A DNA stretch of 64,000 bases, from positions 744,001 through 808,000 of the forward strand of contig CAVSRU010000012.1 in assembly GCA_963730535.1 (NCBI GenBank), given 5' to 3'. The position numbers were made by a program, and so were the translations under genes. Positions 16,504 through 24,841 of this stretch are shown here, piece by piece (position 1 is the stretch's first letter; the number at the start of each line of letters is the position of its first letter). Under the pieces are notes generated by a model. It did not search any database. It had not been told where the DNA came from and saw only the letters and a list, made by a program, of their open reading frames with translations. This DNA comes from DASSUW01 sp963730535 (GTDB lineage: Bacteria > Actinomycetota > Thermoleophilia > Solirubrobacterales > Solirubrobacteraceae).

Positions 16504-17087
16504 ACGAGCTGCCGGTCGTCCAGGACGCGCCGCCCGAGCGCGCGGACGCGGCTCGCAACCGCGGGAAGGTGCTGGTCGCCGCGGAGCGGCTGGTCGCCGA
16601 GTGCGGCGCGAGCTGCGTCTCGATGGACGCGGTGGCCCGGGAGGCGGGCGTCGGCAAGGGCACGCTGTTCCGGCGCTTCGGCGACCGCGCCGGGCTCATG
16701 CAGGCCGTGCTCTCCGAGCGGGAGCGCATCTTCCAGGAGGACATCATCCGCGGCCCCGCGCCACTCGGCCCCGGCGCCCCGCCCGTGGAGCGGCTGATCG
16801 CCTTCGGCGAGCGCCTGCTCAGCCACCACGCCGACTACGGCGAGCTGCTCGCGGCGTCCGAGGCATCCGGCGCGCGCTACCGCTCCGCGCCGTTCGTCTT
16901 CTACCGGACGCACGTCGCCGTGCTCGTCCGCGAGGCGGCGCCGGGCGCGGACTGGGAGTACCTCACCGACGTACTGCTCGCCGCCCTCGGCGCCGAGCAC
17001 CTCGCCTACCTGCGTGTCGTGCGCGAGATGGATGAGGAGCGGATGGCGGCCGGCTGGGCCGACCTGGCTCGCCGGCTTCTCAGCTGA
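16500..17087 (+). CDS. TetR/AcrR-family transcriptional regulator
   Basis: A 195-residue regulator with the N-terminal TetR helix-turn-helix (AAERLVAECGASCVSMDAVAREAGVGKGTLFRRFGDRAGLMQAVL in overlapping pieces around residues 26-70) and a helical ligand-binding domain. Its operon partner is the membrane protein immediately upstream, which it may control; the inducer is unknown. Element copy 2 begins 10 nt after its stop. Confidence 0.9.
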   Translation: MNELPVVQDAPPERADAARNRGKVLVAAERLVAECGASCVSMDAVAREAGVGKGTLFRRFGDRAGLMQAVLSERERIFQEDIIRGPAPLGPGAPPVERLIAFGERLLSHHADYGELLAASEASGARYRSAPFVFYRTHVAVLVREAAPGADWEYLTDVLLAALGAEHLAYLRVVREMDEERMAAGWADLARRLLS

Positions 17088-17096
17088 GCTGCGGAC

Positions 17097-17318
17097 AACG
17101 TCAACGTCAACGGCGGCTGGGTAGGGAGGTGAGGGAGCTGGCCGCTGCGCGCGTCCGTCAAGGCGGGATTACGTGGATTTCGGTGCGGCTCGGAACACCG
17201 AAATCCACCTTTATGCGCGTCTAGAGCACAAAGGTGGATTTGGGCGCCGCGGGATTCACCGATTGACACGAAACCCCGGCTTGATCCCTCACCCTCCCTA
17301 CCCAGCGCAGTTGACGTT
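17097..17318. repeat. Palindromic interspersed element, copy 2
   Basis: Left end: AACGTCAACGTCAACGGCGG then CTGGGTAGGGAGGTGAGGG; right end is its inverted match (CCTCACCCTCCCTACCCAGC ... GTTGACGTT). The AACGTC hexamer is duplicated on the left. Inside, TCAAGGCGGGATTACGTG pairs with the segment before CGGCTTGA. Within that are two hairpins, TGGATTTCGGTG/CACCGAAATCCA and AAATCCACCTTT/AAAGGTGGATTT, which share the bases AAATCCA and so cannot form at once. The core is close to the reverse complement of the core of copy 4. The right end supplies the stop codon of the methylase gene. Confidence 0.85.
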
Positions 17319-18158
17319 CGCCCCGAGCGCCGCCCCCACGTAGAGCGACTCGACCGTCCGCTCATCGCGCCCGACGAGCGTCGCCTGCGACGACCGCCCG
17401 GCGTGCAGCTCGAGGTGGGCCCCCCACAGGTGCCGCGGCAGCGGGTCGCCGTACGTCCGCGGTCCGCTCCGCCCGTCGTAGGAGAGGATCCACGGCACGG
17501 ACCGCCGGTTCAGCTCGGCGAGCAGCGCCTCGAGCCGTGCGCGCGGGAACCCTTGGTGGTACCGGCTGTCGGCGCCCTCGGTGGTGCCCTGCCATGGCGG
17601 GTCGAGGTAGACGAGGTCGTCCGGGCCGGCGCCCGCCAGGCACTCGAGCGCGTCGCCGGCGACGGCGACCGCGCGCGACCCGAGCAGCTCCCGGCAGCCC
17701 TCGATCTGGCGGCGCATCTTCGCCGGGCGCATGCCCCTGCGGCGGTGGTCGGGGGACTGGTTGAACCCGTCCCGGCCGAAGCGCGGCGCGTTCTTGACGC
17801 AGCGGGCCAGCAGGTAGAGCAGCCGTGCGGCGCCGCCGTCCCGGTTGAACTCCGCGCGGATGCGGTTGAAGTGCCCCGCGTCGGTGAGCTGGCCCTCCCA
17901 CACGGCCTCGTACTCGGCCGCCAGCCGCTCCGCGTCCGTCAACACGCGGCGCCAGATCTCGACGAGCGGGTGGAGCGAGTCCCCGATCACGTAGCGGTCG
18001 GCGGTGCGGCCCGCGGCCGCGGCGATGGTGAGCGCCGCCGAGCCGGCGAACGGCTCGTACAGCGTCGCGAACCGCCGGCCGCCGGCCACTTCGAGGATCT
18101 GGCCCGCGAGCCGCCGCTTACTCCCCTGGTACGGGATCGGGTGCGGAAGCGCGCTCAG
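17298..18158 (-). CDS. Orphan DNA adenine-N6 methyltransferase (D12/Dam class)
   Basis: Conventional start choices truncate this gene. Upstream of GTG 18089 the frame continues as ALPHPIPYQGSKRRLAGQ, the conserved N-terminal YQGSKR motif of D12 methylases, back to a CTG at 18158 that overlaps the stop of the preceding gene (CTGA). The full protein is 286 aa: YQGSKR (about 10-15), SAM motif YEPFAGSAALTIA (about 34-46), and catalytic DPPW (about 186-189; DPPY is usual). No restriction enzyme gene is adjacent, so it may be an epigenetic or maintenance methylase; the target cannot be read from sequence. Its last six residues (NVNCAG) and TAG stop are encoded by palindromic element copy 2. Confidence 0.88.
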   Translation of the reverse strand: MSALPHPIPYQGSKRRLAGQILEVAGGRRFATLYEPFAGSAALTIAAAAGRTADRYVIGDSLHPLVEIWRRVLTDAERLAAEYEAVWEGQLTDAGHFNRIRAEFNRDGGAARLLYLLARCVKNAPRFGRDGFNQSPDHRRRGMRPAKMRRQIEGCRELLGSRAVAVAGDALECLAGAGPDDLVYLDPPWQGTTEGADSRYHQGFPRARLEALLAELNRRSVPWILSYDGRSGPRTYGDPLPRHLWGAHLELHAGRSSQATLVGRDERTVESLYVGAALGANVNCAG

Positions 18159-18331
18159 CGGTCCGAGAGATAGAGGCCGAGCGGGAGCAGGAGGGTGGCG
18201 GTGAAGATCATCCCGATGCCGGTCGCGATCGCGGTCCGGGACTTGTACACGTGGCCGCCGACGCCGATCACGAACCCCAGCGCCATCAGCGCGATGAAGG
18301 GCAATGGAGAGGGTTCGAAGGCGGCCAGCAC
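18155..18331 (-). CDS. 58-residue two-helix membrane protein
   Basis: Short gene: GTG 18331 to TGA 18155. The product starts MLAAFEPSPLPFIALMALGF, continues with a GVGGHVYKSRT loop, and ends LLLPLGLYLSDR. Two hydrophobic helices (about 11-27 and 36-54) are joined by a basic loop. Its stop overlaps the CTG start of the methylase (CTGA), so the two are probably co-translated. TACGAT lies 12 nt upstream of the GTG and overlaps the MoxR -10 box on the other strand. No known family recognised; overlap with a real gene and good hydrophobic periodicity are the evidence that it is real. Confidence 0.65.
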   Translation of the reverse strand: MLAAFEPSPLPFIALMALGFVIGVGGHVYKSRTAIATGIGMIFTATLLLPLGLYLSDR

Positions 18332-18343
18332 GGCGTGGCCGGG

Positions 18344-18353
18344 ATCGTAGACT
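18344..18353. promoter_or_regulatory. Overlapping divergent -10 boxes for MoxR and the small membrane gene
   Basis: Plus strand TAGACT (18348-18353) is 8 nt before ATG 18362. Minus strand TACGAT (18344-18349) is 12 nt before GTG 18331. The hexamers share two bases. Pattern-based. Confidence 0.4.
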
Positions 18354-18361
18354 CAGGCGCC

Positions 18362-19242
<881 letters not shown>

Positions 19243-19246
<4 letters not shown>

Positions 19247-20592
19247 GCTTCGACGCGCAGGTCATCGCCCTCGGCGAGGCGCTGCGCGCGGAGGGCGTCG
19301 CGATCGGCACCTCGGAGCTCAACGACGCGTTCGCGGCACTCGAGGAGGTGCCGTGGACGGCGCCGCGTGACTTCCGGGAGGCACTGGCGGCCACGCTCGC
19401 CAAGTCGCCCGAGGACCGCCGGATCTTCGACCTCGTGTTCGACCGCTTCGTGTTCCGCGCGGCCGAGTCGCAGGCGGTCACGCGCGACGTGCGGGAGGCG
19501 GACGGGGACGGGGTCACCGGAGGCGAGCGGATCGAGCTCGACAACCTGCGCGAGCAGCTCCTGCAGGCGATCCGCGACGGCGACGAGGCGGCCATGCGCG
19601 ACCTCGCGCGGCTGGCCATCGCCGCCCTCGGCCGCCGCGGCGAGGGCTCCGGCGTGCTCGGCGTCGACGTCCAGCGGATCCGCCGCGCGCTCGGCCTGCG
19701 GTCCGAGCCCAGCGCGCAGGTCGAGGAGGATGTGCCGCGGCTCACCCGCGAGCAGATCCGGCGCTTCGAGCAGCACCTGCGGCTCGAGCTCGAGCGCGCG
19801 CAGATCGAGCGGACGCAGTCGCTGCCGCCGTCCCGCCCGCTGTCGGAGCTCGACCGCGCGCTCCCTACCGGCCCGCTCCAGGACCTCGCCGCCGTCCACC
19901 GCGTCGTCGCCCAGCTCAAGCGCCGGCTCGCGACGCAGGGGCAGGAGACGCGCGGGCGCCGCCGTCACGCGCACGTCGACGTGCGGCGCACGATGCGCGC
20001 CTCGCTCCAGACCGGCGGCGTGCCGGTGGAGCTTCGCTATCGCCCGCGGAGGCCCCGGCGCCCTGAGCTGTACGTGCTGTGCGACGTCTCGACCTCGGTG
20101 ACGAGCGCCTCGGTCTTCTTCCTCAGCGTCCTGCACGCGTTGCACGACGCGTTCCGGAAGATGCGCTCGTTCGTGTTCGTCGAGCGGATCTCCGAGGTGA
20201 CCGACGTGTTCGAGCGCGAGCGCTCGTTCCGTGCCGCCTCCGAGGCGATCTCCAAGGACGCGGGCGTGGCCGATGTGTCCGGCTACACCGACTACGGGCG
20301 CGTCTGGAGCGAGTTCCTCGCCAGCGTGGAGGACGAGCTCCATCCGCGCGCGACGGTGATCGTGCTCGGGGACGCGCGCACAAACGGGCGCGACCCGCGG
20401 GCGGACGTGTTCGCGCGCATCGCCGCCCACGCCGGCCGCACGTTCTGGCTCAACCCCGAGCCGCGGCTGTACTGGAACTACGGCGACTCCGTGATCGCGA
20501 CGTACGAGCGGTTCTGCGAGGCCTACGAGTGCTGGACGACACGCCAGCTCGAGGACTTCGTGAAGGCGCTCACCCGTCCGACGTGGCAGTGA
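19243..20592 (+). CDS. VWA-domain protein, CoxE-like
   Basis: Starts at GTG 19243, overlapping the MoxR gene by 4 nt. The 449-residue protein has a helical N-terminal half and a C-terminal von Willebrand A domain with the MIDAS motif DVSTSVTSAS and a downstream VSGYTDYG. The TMRASLQTGGVP stretch before the domain is typical of CoxE-like proteins. It is the expected metal-dependent partner of MoxR. The end of the gene overlaps the convergent cyclase gene by 23 bp. Confidence 0.9.
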
Positions 20593-21682
20593 CCGCCCGG
20601 GCGCGGTAGGTCCTGAGCGGCGACGAGAGCCCCTTGAGCTTCTTCTCGCCCGCGTACGACCAGTCGTAGCCGTCGCCCGCCGCGTCGCGCACCGCCTCGG
20701 TGACGAGCACCGATGCCGGGCGGGCGCGCTCGGTCAGCCGGCTGGCGACGTTGACGGCCGAGCCGTACCAGTCGCCCCAGCGGTTGACGGCCGGGCCGAC
20801 GGCGATGCCGGCGCGGATGGCGGGCAGCTCCTCGCCGTCGGAGGCGTCGACGAGCGCCAGCGCCGAGGCGACGAGCTCGTTCGCGTCGGGCGACACGAGC
20901 ATCACCGCGTCGCCGATCTGCTTGACCACCTTCACGGGCGGCTCGGCCACCGCGGCGGCCAGCCTGGAGAGCCGCCCGGCCACGCTGCCCAGCTCCTCGA
21001 CCGGGATCGTCTCCCCCAGCTCCGTGAACCCCACGAGGTCGGCGAACGCGACCGCCGTCTCCCGGCCGCCGCCCACCGTGCCGGACGCGAGCTGCTCGGC
21101 CGTGATCGCCTCGCGCCGGAGCATCTCTCGCAGGTGCAGGGTGAAGACGTGCTCGAGCCACGGCCCGGCGAGCGGGAGCAGGAGGCGGGAGAGCTCCTCG
21201 AGCCGCGCGCCGAGCGAGTGCTCGTCGGTGCCGCCCTCGATCGCGCTCTGGGCGACGAGCGTGCGGACCGCCTCCACGTACCGCGCCATCCCCCGGCCCA
21301 GGACCCGCTGCACCTCGAGCGCCTCCTCGTCGGGCAGCCCGGCGCGGCGGTACTCGAGCCCGAGCTTGGCCGCCTCGAGGTCCGGCTCGCCGTACACGCG
21401 CTCGTCTGCCTCGGGCACGGCGAGCCCCAGCGCCCGCTGCTGTTCCTGGAAGAACTCGAGCTCGAGGCCGGACTTCTCGGCGATCTCGCGCGCCGAGTAG
21501 CGCGAGTCGGAGCGCAGCAGGCGCTCGACCGGGAGCAGCGCGAGACGGTCCTCGGCTACCGCGCTGCGCAGCTCCTCGAGCGGGACGCCGTCGCCGTGCA
21601 GCTTGTCGAGCAGGGCGCGCCGCGAGGCCCGCGCGCCGTCGTCGGTGCACCCGTCGAGCAGGCCCTCGGCGTCCCAGTCCAT
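20570..21682 (-). CDS. Class III adenylate cyclase with Rv1264-like N-terminal regulatory domain
   Basis: A 370-residue protein. Residues 1-170 are an all-helical region (ARASRRALLDKLHGDGVPLE, RLLRSDSRYSAREIAEKSGL, VQRVLGRGMARYVEAVRTLV) like the autoinhibitory domain of mycobacterial Rv1264. Residues about 195-360 are the class III cyclase catalytic domain: metal Asp in AFADLVGFTELG, metal Asp in KQIGDAVMLVS, and the transition-state Asn/Arg in GSAVNVASRLTERA. It is likely a soluble homodimer making cAMP, with activity set by pH or lipid as in Rv1264. TACCTT lies 7 nt upstream of ATG 21682. Confidence 0.9.
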   Translation of the reverse strand: MDWDAEGLLDGCTDDGARASRRALLDKLHGDGVPLEELRSAVAEDRLALLPVERLLRSDSRYSAREIAEKSGLELEFFQEQQRALGLAVPEADERVYGEPDLEAAKLGLEYRRAGLPDEEALEVQRVLGRGMARYVEAVRTLVAQSAIEGGTDEHSLGARLEELSRLLLPLAGPWLEHVFTLHLREMLRREAITAEQLASGTVGGGRETAVAFADLVGFTELGETIPVEELGSVAGRLSRLAAAVAEPPVKVVKQIGDAVMLVSPDANELVASALALVDASDGEELPAIRAGIAVGPAVNRWGDWYGSAVNVASRLTERARPASVLVTEAVRDAAGDGYDWSYAGEKKLKGLSSPLRTYRARAVTATSDG

Positions 21683-21707
21683 CGCCGGGAAGGTACTGCC
21701 CGGTTGA

Positions 21708-22967
21708 TTGAATCGTGCCGCCTTGGCCATCGAGACCTCACTCGAGCGCGACGTCCGCCGCAACACGCTGCTGCTGGCGGCGGCCATGGCGGTGTACTCC
21801 GCCGTGCTCCAGCTGGTGGCCGCCGTGTCGTCGCTGACCTTCGTGCTCGTCACCGGCGTCGAGGGCCTGCTCGGGCTCGGGCCTGCGATCTTCCTCACCG
21901 CGTCGGCGCTGACGGCTCTGCCCGCCGGGCGGGCGATGGACCGGGTCGGGCGGCGGCCGGTGATCGCGAGCGGGTACGCGATGGCGACCGCGGGGTGCGC
22001 CCTGACGGCGGCCGCGACGGCCGCGGACTCGACGCCGCTCGTCATCCTCGGCTTCTGGCTGACCGGCAGCGCGAGCGGGATCGCGCTGCTGATCCGCACG
22101 GCGGCCGGCGACATGTACCCGCCGGAGCGCCGGGCGCGGGGCATCTCCTACGTGCTGTTCGGCTCGGTGTTCGGCGCGATCCTCGGGCCGGCGGTGTTCG
22201 GCCCGCTGTTCGCGGGGCGCGAGGTGGAGGCCGGCGCGCTGACGGTGCCGTGGCTCGCTGCCGGCGGCATCAGCCTCATCGCCGTGGTCCTCGTGGCGTT
22301 CGTCCGGCCCGATCCCCAGCGGATCGCCGAGCGCCTCGCCGCGGACGCGCAGGACGCGACGCCGGCAGCGCCGGCCGCCCCGTTGCGCGAGATCCTGAGC
22401 CGCCCCGGCGTGCGCCCGGCGATGCTCGCCGCGCTCGCCAGCTTCGGCGTCATGGTCTCGGTGATGAACCTGAGCGGCTACGTGGTGGTCGAGCACCACC
22501 ACCACACGCAGGACAGCGTCTTCCCGATCATCGGCGCCCACGTGCTCGGCATGTACGCGCTGGTGCTCGTGACCGGCGCGCTGATCGACCGCATCGGCCG
22601 GACGGTCGCGCTGTCCAGCGGCCTGCTCGTGATGGCGGTCTCGACGATCGGGCTGCTGTGGTGGGAGAGCGTCCCGGCGACGGCGGTGCTCCTGTTCGGG
22701 CTCGGCGTCGGCTGGAACCTCTCGTTCGTCGCGGCCACCGCCCAGCTCGTGGACCTCGCGCTTCCGTCCGAGCGCGGGAAACTGCTCGGGTTCAACGACC
22801 TCCTGTCGGCGCTGCTCGGCGCCGCGCTCGCGCTCGCCGGCGGCTACGCGCTCGACTCGATCGGCGTCGCCGCGCTCGCCCTCGGCGCCACCGCGATCGT
22901 CGCCGCTCCGGTGCTCTGGCTCGTGCCGCGGGCGATGAGCAAGCGAACGTCAACGGCGGCTGGGTAG
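21708..22967 (+). CDS. MFS transporter with element-derived C-terminus
   Basis: A 419-residue, 12-helix carrier starting at TTG 21708, with the loop GRAMDRVGRRPVIASGYAMA after TM2 and a matching loop LIDRIGRTVALSSGLL in the second half. An unusual His run (VVEHHHHTQDS) lies in a loop of the second half. The substrate is unknown. The last residues TSTAAG and the TAG stop are encoded by the left end of palindromic element copy 3, so insertion has changed the C-terminus. It is divergent from the cyclase with 25 bp between starts. Confidence 0.85.
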   Translation: MNRAALAIETSLERDVRRNTLLLAAAMAVYSAVLQLVAAVSSLTFVLVTGVEGLLGLGPAIFLTASALTALPAGRAMDRVGRRPVIASGYAMATAGCALTAAATAADSTPLVILGFWLTGSASGIALLIRTAAGDMYPPERRARGISYVLFGSVFGAILGPAVFGPLFAGREVEAGALTVPWLAAGGISLIAVVLVAFVRPDPQRIAERLAADAQDATPAAPAAPLREILSRPGVRPAMLAALASFGVMVSVMNLSGYVVVEHHHHTQDSVFPIIGAHVLGMYALVLVTGALIDRIGRTVALSSGLLVMAVSTIGLLWWESVPATAVLLFGLGVGWNLSFVAATAQLVDLALPSERGKLLGFNDLLSALLGAALALAGGYALDSIGVAALALGATAIVAAPVLWLVPRAMSKRTSTAAG

Positions 22968-23216
22968 GGAGGTGAGGGAGCCGGCTGCGGAGAGGGTGCA
23001 TAACCGGCCAACGCCGACCTCGATCCGCGGGGCTTGTCCACTTGGGAGCCCTAGCGGCTCATAAGTGGACACGGGGACCCGTCGCCAACGGAGCGTGTCC
23101 AGTTAGGAGCCGTGACGGCTCACAACTGGACAACCACCGCCGAACGACGTCGGCGTTGGCCGGTTCTGCACACCCGGCCGGCTCCCTCACCCTCCCTACC
23201 CAGCGCAGTTGACGTT
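22946..23216. repeat. Palindromic interspersed element, copy 3
   Basis: Left end AACGTCAACGGCGGCTGGGT continuing AGGGAGGTGAGGGAGCCGG; right end CCGGCTCCCTCACCCTCCCT ending CAGTTGACGTT: inverted over about 38 bases. Nested inside: a perfect 16-bp outer stem ACCGGCCAACGCCGAC/GTCGGCGTTGGCCGGT; then two tandem hairpins with arms GTCCACTT/AAGTGGAC and GTCCAGTT/AACTGGAC, each enclosing a smaller GAGCC...GGCTC stem. The core sequence differs from the other copies but the architecture is the same. It ends about 30 nt before the TPP riboswitch. Confidence 0.85.
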
Positions 23217-23245
23217 CCCGCGCCCTAGTACGCTCATGAGCATCG

Positions 23246-23341
23246 GAAACCCAGGGGGGCTGGCGGCAGGCCGGCTGAGATAGCGCCCACCACGGCGGCG
23301 CTGACCCTTCGAACCTGTGGGGTAATGCCCGCGGAGGGAGT
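23246..23341 (+). promoter_or_regulatory. TPP (thiamine pyrophosphate) riboswitch
   Basis: All conserved TPP aptamer blocks are present in order: AGGGGGGCT near 23253, GGCTGAGATAG (about 23273-23283), a variable P3 arm, TGACCCTTCGAACCTG (about 23302-23317), GGGTAATGCC, and GCGGAGGGAG. The final aptamer strand contains the likely ribosome-binding site GGAGGG (23333-23338), 4 nt before ATG 23343, so TPP binding should hide it and repress translation of the transporter genes. No terminator hairpin separates aptamer and gene, consistent with translational control. Confidence 0.95.
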
Positions 23342-23342
23342 G

Positions 23343-24098
23343 ATGGGGACGGAAGTGCAGGCTCGCAGCGCCCGGGCGCGTGACGGCTCCGGCGGGGTGG
23401 CGGTGAGCGACGTTCGGAAGGCCTTCGGTGCCGTGCAGGCGCTTGGCGGCGTGTCGCTCGAGGCGGCGCCGCGCGAGGTCGTGGCGGTGGTGGGCCCGAG
23501 CGGGTGCGGGAAGTCGACGCTGCTCGAGCTCGTGTGCGGGCTCGTGGCGCCGGACGCCGGCACCGTGGATGCGCCGCCGGCCGCGCTGATGCCGCAGCGC
23601 GACGGGCTGCTGCCGTGGCTGTCGGCGCTCGACAACGCCGCGCTCGCGCTGCGGGTGGGCGGGGCCGGGCGGGCCGCGGCTCGGGCCGCCGCCCACGAGC
23701 ACTTCGCCGCCTTCGGGCTCGAGGGCTTCGAGCGCGCCCGCCCGCGCGAGCTGTCGGGCGGGATGCGGCAGCGGGTCGCATTCCTGCGCACGCTGCTCGC
23801 CGGCCGGCCCGTGCTGTGCCTCGACGAGCCGTTCGGGGCGCTCGACGCGCTCACCCGCACGCAGATGCAGCGCTGGCTGGCCGGCGCGCTCGAGCGCGAG
23901 CCGCGCACCGTGCTGCTGGTGACCCACGACGTCGAGGAGGCGGTGCTGCTGGCCGACCGCCTCGTCCTCCTCTCGCCCCGCCCCGGCCGCGTGATCGCGA
24001 CGCTCGACGTCCCGCTCTCCCGTCCGCGCCACCGCACCGACGCGGACGTCGTCGCCCTGCGCGAGCGGGCGCTCGAGGCGCTCGGAGCGGACGCGTGA
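23343..24098 (+). CDS. thiZ: ABC transporter ATP-binding protein for thiamine precursor uptake
   Basis: A 251-residue nitrate/taurine-type importer ATPase: Walker A VGPSGCGKSTLLELV, Q-loop MPQRDGLLPW, signature ELSGGMRQRVAF, Walker B VLCLDEPFGALDALT and switch His in LLVTHDVEE. It powers import with the permease and binding protein that follow; the upstream TPP riboswitch and the THI5-like binding protein mark the substrate as a thiamine pyrimidine precursor. ATG 23343 is the start after the GGAGGG site; the in-frame ATG 23325 lies inside the conserved aptamer and is not used. Confidence 0.92.
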   Translation: MGTEVQARSARARDGSGGVAVSDVRKAFGAVQALGGVSLEAAPREVVAVVGPSGCGKSTLLELVCGLVAPDAGTVDAPPAALMPQRDGLLPWLSALDNAALALRVGGAGRAAARAAAHEHFAAFGLEGFERARPRELSGGMRQRVAFLRTLLAGRPVLCLDEPFGALDALTRTQMQRWLAGALEREPRTVLLVTHDVEEAVLLADRLVLLSPRPGRVIATLDVPLSRPRHRTDADVVALRERALEALGADA

Positions 24099-24841
24099 GC
24101 GCCGCCCTGATCGTGCTCGTGGCCCTCGGGGCGTGGGAAGCGATCGTCCGGGCCGGCCTGGTGGACGAGCTGATCCTCCCCGCCCCGACCCAGGTCGCCG
24201 AGGCGCTGTGGACCGACCGCGGCCTCCTGGCTCCCGACCTTGCGGTCACCACCTGGGAGGTCGCGCTCGGCCTGGCGGCGGCGATCGCGGCCGGCGCCGC
24301 GCTCGGGATCGCCATGCACGTGTCCCCCGCTGCCGCCCGCGCGCTGCGGCCTCTCGTCATCGGCTCGCAGGCCGTGCCGGTCCCGGTGATCGCCCCGCTC
24401 GTGGTGCTCGTGCTCGGTTTCGGCCTCGCGCCGAAGGTGCTGCTGGTGGCGCTCGTGTGCTTCTTCCCGGTCGCCATCAACCTCTACGACGGGCTGCGCG
24501 ACGCCGACGCGGACGCCCGCAAGCTGCTGCGCTCGCTCGACGCCACTCGCTGGCAGACGCTGCGCATGCTCGAGCTCCCGAGCGCGCTCCCCGCCGCCTT
24601 CACGGGCGTCAAGGTGGCCGCCGCGGTCGCCGTCATCGGCGCGGTGTTCGCCGAGTGGTCGGGTTCGGACTCCGGCCTCGGCCATGCGCTGCTGACCGCC
24701 AACGGCCAGCTCGCCACGGCCCGCGCGTTCGCTGCCACGCTCCTGCTCTTCCTGCTCGCCGTCGCGCTCTACGGCGCCTTCGCGCTGCTCGAGCGCCGCG
24801 TCGTCGACTGGACGCCACGAACCACCCACGGAGGACCATGA
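24095..24841 (+). CDS. thiX: ABC transporter permease for thiamine precursor uptake
   Basis: Starts at GTG 24095, overlapping thiZ by 4 nt. The 248-residue protein has six or so membrane helices and the BPD-type cytoplasmic coupling loop (LDATRWQTLRMLELPSALPA in the EAA-loop position), as in SsuC/TauC-like permeases. ILPAPTQVAEALW near the N-terminus is typical of the family. It ends with an ATGA overlap onto the binding-protein gene. Confidence 0.92.
   Translation: MSAALIVLVALGAWEAIVRAGLVDELILPAPTQVAEALWTDRGLLAPDLAVTTWEVALGLAAAIAAGAALGIAMHVSPAAARALRPLVIGSQAVPVPVIAPLVVLVLGFGLAPKVLLVALVCFFPVAINLYDGLRDADADARKLLRSLDATRWQTLRMLELPSALPAAFTGVKVAAAVAVIGAVFAEWSGSDSGLGHALLTANGQLATARAFAATLLLFLLAVALYGAFALLERRVVDWTPRTTHGGP

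Noticed and set aside
16500..17087. This TetR as regulator of the acyl-CoA dehydrogenase operator at 9047
   Set aside because: It is 7 kb away and overlaps an unrelated membrane gene; no matching palindrome lies upstream of its own operon.
22501..22530. His run in the MFS carrier as a vector-derived tag
   Set aside because: The codons (CACCACCACCACACG region) lie in a frame continuous with normal MFS sequence on both sides; natural variation is sufficient.
23325..23342. ATG 23325 as start of the thiZ gene
   Set aside because: It lies inside the conserved TPP aptamer (GGTAATGCC) and has no ribosome-binding site; ATG 23343 follows GGAGGG.
23196..24032. Minus-strand open frame over thiZ, ending NVNCAG
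   Set aside because: It is antisense to the transporter ATPase; the ending simply reads the right end of element copy 3.
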